Assembly (NCBI GenBank): GCA_041651175.1
Contig: JBAZJT010000011.1
Coordinates: 1 to 64,000, forward strand
Length of the DNA: 64,000 nt
Direction of reading: 5' to 3'
DNA from: Elusimicrobiales bacterium
GTDB lineage: Bacteria > Elusimicrobiota > Elusimicrobia > Elusimicrobiales > Elusimicrobiaceae
In this document: positions 61,780-64,000 of the stretch, one piece after another
How the letters are laid out: each line of letters starts with the position of its first letter
How positions within the stretch are numbered: position 1 is the stretch's first letter
Notes under the pieces: generated by a model
Databases searched by the model: none
What the model was told of the DNA's origin: nothing
The model's input: only the letters and a program-made list of their open reading frames with translations
Made by a program: the position numbers and the translations under genes

Positions 61780-63651
61780 TCACGGCCCTCCTCCGCCGGT
61801 TTGGCCTTGCCATTGACCGGCGGCTGTTCCTGTCGCAAGGAACACCTCATACGGCGCATCCGTCGCTATGGCCATGCACGGCAATGCGGCGCAGGCCAAC
61901 CCCTGCAGCTGGATATGCGTTTTTGCGCCGTAGAATGTCGCGCCGCCGAACACCCCGGTTCCGGTGATGGCTATCGTTGACGCGCTGATGCCGTAGGTTT
62001 CCGTGATGGTTTTCGTGAACGTGTTTACGCCGGTGAATGCCTGGCTGGCGCTTAATAGCGGCACATTCGCGCTTAATCTTGCGTCGGGGATTGTGCCGCT
62101 GGCGAGGTTGGCGGCGTTCAGGCTGGTTAGCGCGCCGCCCGCTCCGGCAAAGCTGGCGGCGGTTACCGCGCCTGAAAACGCACCCGTCGCGGCGGCGATT
62201 CCGTAGGCTTCGGTGATGGTGTTTGAAAACGCCACCCGTCCGGCGGTGGATACTGACATGGCGGGCGAGGTTCCTGCCGTATCAGTTGAAACGACAAGCA
62301 AGTACGGGAATGTCCCGGCGGGGCGTATGTCCAGCGCGGCGGCGGGGGCGTACTGGCTGTTGCCTATCAATACCCCGTTTCCGGCGTTTAGCGCGATGTC
62401 GCCGTTTGACGCGTCCACCTGCACCGCCCGGCCTGCGCCGGTGTTGTTGATATGCAACCGCGCGTTGGGGACGGCGGGGCTGCCGATGATGAGCCGGCCC
62501 AAGTCCGCGCCCTGATAATATGCCGCGTTCGGCGGCGAGAAGTTCGATGTCCACCGCGCCGCGCCGACATCTATGCGCAGCTCGTCCATATAGACCGCGC
62601 TGGCGGTCGTGGCGGTATCCGTCGCGCGGGTCTGCTTTGCGCCGATATACGCGCCGTTGGACACGTCTATGTTTGCGCCCGTGCAGATATTGACCAGTTT
62701 TGACACCCCGTCAACATACAGGTTGATTCCGCCCGCGTAAGTCGCCCGCACCAGCGCGACATGATGCCAGCCGCCGTTATACGGTCCCCAGACGATATAA
62801 GACGCGATGCCCATGCAGCCGGGGCCGGACACCATCAGGAAATCGTTGCCGTTGTAGTTCACATGCGACACCGCCAGCGCGTTCGTTATCGCCGCGTTAT
62901 ACATGTCCAATCCGCCGCCGGTCGTCGTCCAGTCCGGGTTCAGCACGAGGAACGCGCGCGCGGCCTGCCATGCCGGGCAACCAACGGTGTAGACCCAAAA
63001 GTCTATCGTGAATGTCTGCGAGCTGATTTGCGGCATGGACGATATATGCGCGCCGTCGTTCCAATGCGTCATATAAAGCGACGCGGAGCCGAACTTTTTG
63101 TTGGCCTGCGTCAGGTATGCCGCGTTGACGATAGTGAATGTTGCGGGCGAGACCGAATCGGGGATAGCCGTCGCGCCCTCCGCGCCGTCCATGTGAGCCA
63201 TGACCGCCGTGTTGGGGCTGTATGCTATGTTCAAATCGCCGCCGATGGCGACGTCGCCGTTGTAGGTGTTTATGATACCCGCGCCTGTGTTGGTGGCGAC
63301 ATTGACGACGGCGGCGTTCACCGCGCCTGAAAACGCGCCCGTCGCCGCCGCTATGCCGTAAGTCGCCGACACGCTGCCCGCGTTTACCGCGCCCGTGAAC
63401 GCGCCGCTTTGCGCCGACAGCGGCCCCTGCACCGTCGCCGAAGACTTGAGCGTGATGCCGTTTGCGGTTATCCGCCCGCCATTGCCTTGCAGTATGATTG
63501 ACGTCGCGCCGCCCACGGACGGGTACAGAAGTTCCTGCCCGACGAGCGTCATCGTCGCTTTGCCCGTCGGCGTGGACACGGTTACGCCGTAATACTGCGC
63601 CTGCGCCGGGGGCGCAAGCAATACCATCAGCCACACTATCCATTTCCACAT
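61780..63651 (-). CDS. secreted tail-fibre-like protein with LamG-type domain
   Basis: 623 aa. An N-terminal signal peptide (MWKWIVWLMVLLAPPAQAQ) is odd for a phage tail protein. Then Gly/Ala/Thr-rich beta-repeats with ATGAFSGAV, a concanavalin/LamG domain (~185-390: FGSASLYMTHWNDGAH, FTIDFWVY, WHHVALVRATY, INLYVDGV, VYMDELRID), then further tail-fibre-type sequence including ANLASGTIPDARLS. There is a GAGGAGGTGG ribosome-binding site. Confidence 0.78.
   Translation of the reverse strand: MWKWIVWLMVLLAPPAQAQYYGVTVSTPTGKATMTLVGQELLYPSVGGATSIILQGNGGRITANGITLKSSATVQGPLSAQSGAFTGAVNAGSVSATYGIAAATGAFSGAVNAAVVNVATNTGAGIINTYNGDVAIGGDLNIAYSPNTAVMAHMDGAEGATAIPDSVSPATFTIVNAAYLTQANKKFGSASLYMTHWNDGAHISSMPQISSQTFTIDFWVYTVGCPAWQAARAFLVLNPDWTTTGGGLDMYNAAITNALAVSHVNYNGNDFLMVSGPGCMGIASYIVWGPYNGGWHHVALVRATYAGGINLYVDGVSKLVNICTGANIDVSNGAYIGAKQTRATDTATTASAVYMDELRIDVGAARWTSNFSPPNAAYYQGADLGRLIIGSPAVPNARLHINNTGAGRAVQVDASNGDIALNAGNGVLIGNSQYAPAAALDIRPAGTFPYLLVVSTDTAGTSPAMSVSTAGRVAFSNTITEAYGIAAATGAFSGAVTAASFAGAGGALTSLNAANLASGTIPDARLSANVPLLSASQAFTGVNTFTKTITETYGISASTIAITGTGVFGGATFYGAKTHIQLQGLACAALPCMAIATDAPYEVFLATGTAAGQWQGQTGGGGP
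62164..62214 (-). repeat. copy 1 of internal YGIAAATGAFSGAV-coding repeat
   Basis: ~45 bp nearly identical to a stretch at about 63315-63362 in the same gene. Both encode YGIAAATGAFSGAV; third-codon differences show the copies have drifted. Confidence 0.65.
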
Positions 63652-63652
63652 A

Positions 63653-63925
63653 TCAGCCCACCTCCTCTGTTGAAGTTGCCGCGCCGCCGAGGACGATAAA
63701 CCCGCCGTCGCCCTGCGCCGTGTCGCCGCAGTAAAACATCCTTTGCTTCAAATCCGCCGCCCAGCAGTCAAAACACTTCGCCGGATTCTCGGCGGCGTAA
63801 CCCTTCAGTTCCTCATACGTCCCCGCCTTGAACGCGATGCCGCCGATGTCCAGATAGTTGAAATTCGCCATCAGGATATCCGCGTCCGGAATGTCGCCGT
63901 TTTTTATGTTGTGCGGTAACGCCAT
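63653..63925 (-). CDS. small prophage tail-associated protein
   Basis: 90 aa preceded by CGGAGGCGC. Begins LPHNIKNGDIPDADILMANFNYL, resembling tail-fibre N-termini that start with a count of elements. Cys residues at CFDCWA and FYCGDT may bind metal. One base separates it from the tail-fibre gene. Confidence 0.55.
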   Translation of the reverse strand: MALPHNIKNGDIPDADILMANFNYLDIGGIAFKAGTYEELKGYAAENPAKCFDCWAADLKQRMFYCGDTAQGDGGFIVLGGAATSTEEVG

Positions 63926-64000
63926 CAGAGCGCCTCCGTCAGATTGAATGCGGTGGCCCAGTTCTCCACGTCAAGCTCGATGCCCTCTACACGGAAATTC
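63925..64000 (-). CDS. 3' end of a prophage gene, cut by the window
   Basis: Open frame of 24 codons ending in TGA that overlaps the start of the next gene (TGATG). Reads ...VEGIELDVENWATAFNLTEAL. Too short to identify. Confidence 0.6.
   Translation of the reverse strand, partial: NFRVEGIELDVENWATAFNLTEAL

Larger units (their letters stand above)
58132..64000. mobile_element. prophage or prophage-like element adjoining tRNA-Gln (one end only)
   Basis: From the tRNA-Gln 3' half to the window edge, all genes are on the minus strand: a large serine recombinase, small unknowns, a lysis module (holin-like, M15 peptidase, XhlA-like) and a tail-fibre-like protein. All but the recombinase have strong GGAG-type ribosome-binding sites, unlike several host genes. 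The far end is not in the window. Confidence 0.8.

Overview
The window is one contiguous stretch of a GC-rich bacterial chromosome, densely packed and with many overlapping stop/start codons. The organism has Sec and lipoprotein signal peptides, an FMN riboswitch, EF-P, AddAB, an FeoA-FeoB fusion, hybrid cluster protein and secreted WD40 and TPR proteins. This suggests an anaerobic or microaerophilic Gram-negative-type bacterium. Elusimicrobiota or a similarly little-studied phylum is my guess; nothing in the window fixes the taxonomy. No rRNA, CRISPR array or insertion sequence was seen.

Layout. 0-7 kb: a secreted Pro/His-rich protein, an XRE-fused hybrid histidine kinase, and the riboflavin operon (ribBA-ribH-ribD-ribE, minus strand) behind an FMN riboswitch. 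7-14.9 kb: a lipoprotein GH15 glucoamylase, then a tight operon of a small membrane protein, a superoxide-reductase-like periplasmic protein, a multi-PAS kinase with an unusual insertion, and a GspE/PilB ATPase; then a peptidoglycan amidase on the minus strand. 14.9-21.3 kb: addB-addA. 21.3-26.6 kb: CoA-binding protein, YbaB, FeoAB, a second secreted Pro/His-rich protein paralogous to the first, MntP and a secreted thioredoxin. 26.6-32.6 kb: ferredoxin, an RF-1-like GGQ protein, a flavoprotein, and a WD40-TM-kinase followed by a secreted WD40-SH3 protein. 32.8-42.7 kb: an all-minus block of NYN protein, LysA, YchF, a nucleotidyltransferase pair, a Cys-containing unknown, an esterase with a starch-binding-like domain, a non-coding gap with a DnaA-box cluster, a HEAT protein, and a Sel1 protein carrying 15 copies of an undescribed xALKY motif. 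42.8-50.3 kb: an all-plus block of DUF134 regulator, NifX-like protein, PFK, DinG, TPR protein, EF-P, HAD, unknown and DUF192. 50.5-58.1 kb: M3 peptidase, an AmmeMemoRadiSam B-A fusion, tRNA-His, Rrf2-hcp, a flippase and tRNA-Gln. 58.1-64 kb: the end of a prophage or prophage-like element adjoining tRNA-Gln, with a large serine recombinase, a lysis module and a tail-fibre-like protein, running off the window.

Regulation. Several host promoters match TTGACA/17/TATAAT, and in at least five cases the -10 ends only 6-9 nt before the start codon, which predicts leaderless mRNAs. The prophage genes instead carry strong GGAG-type ribosome-binding sites. The Rrf2-hcp promoter and the DUF134-NifX promoter each overlap a clear inverted repeat.

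Best candidates for undescribed biology: the xALKY-repeat Sel1 protein (40429-42693), the outward-facing WD40 kinase with its secreted WD40 partner (28486-32564), the DnaA-box cluster at 39 kb near a switch in gene orientation, and the pair of Pro/His-tailed secreted paralogues.
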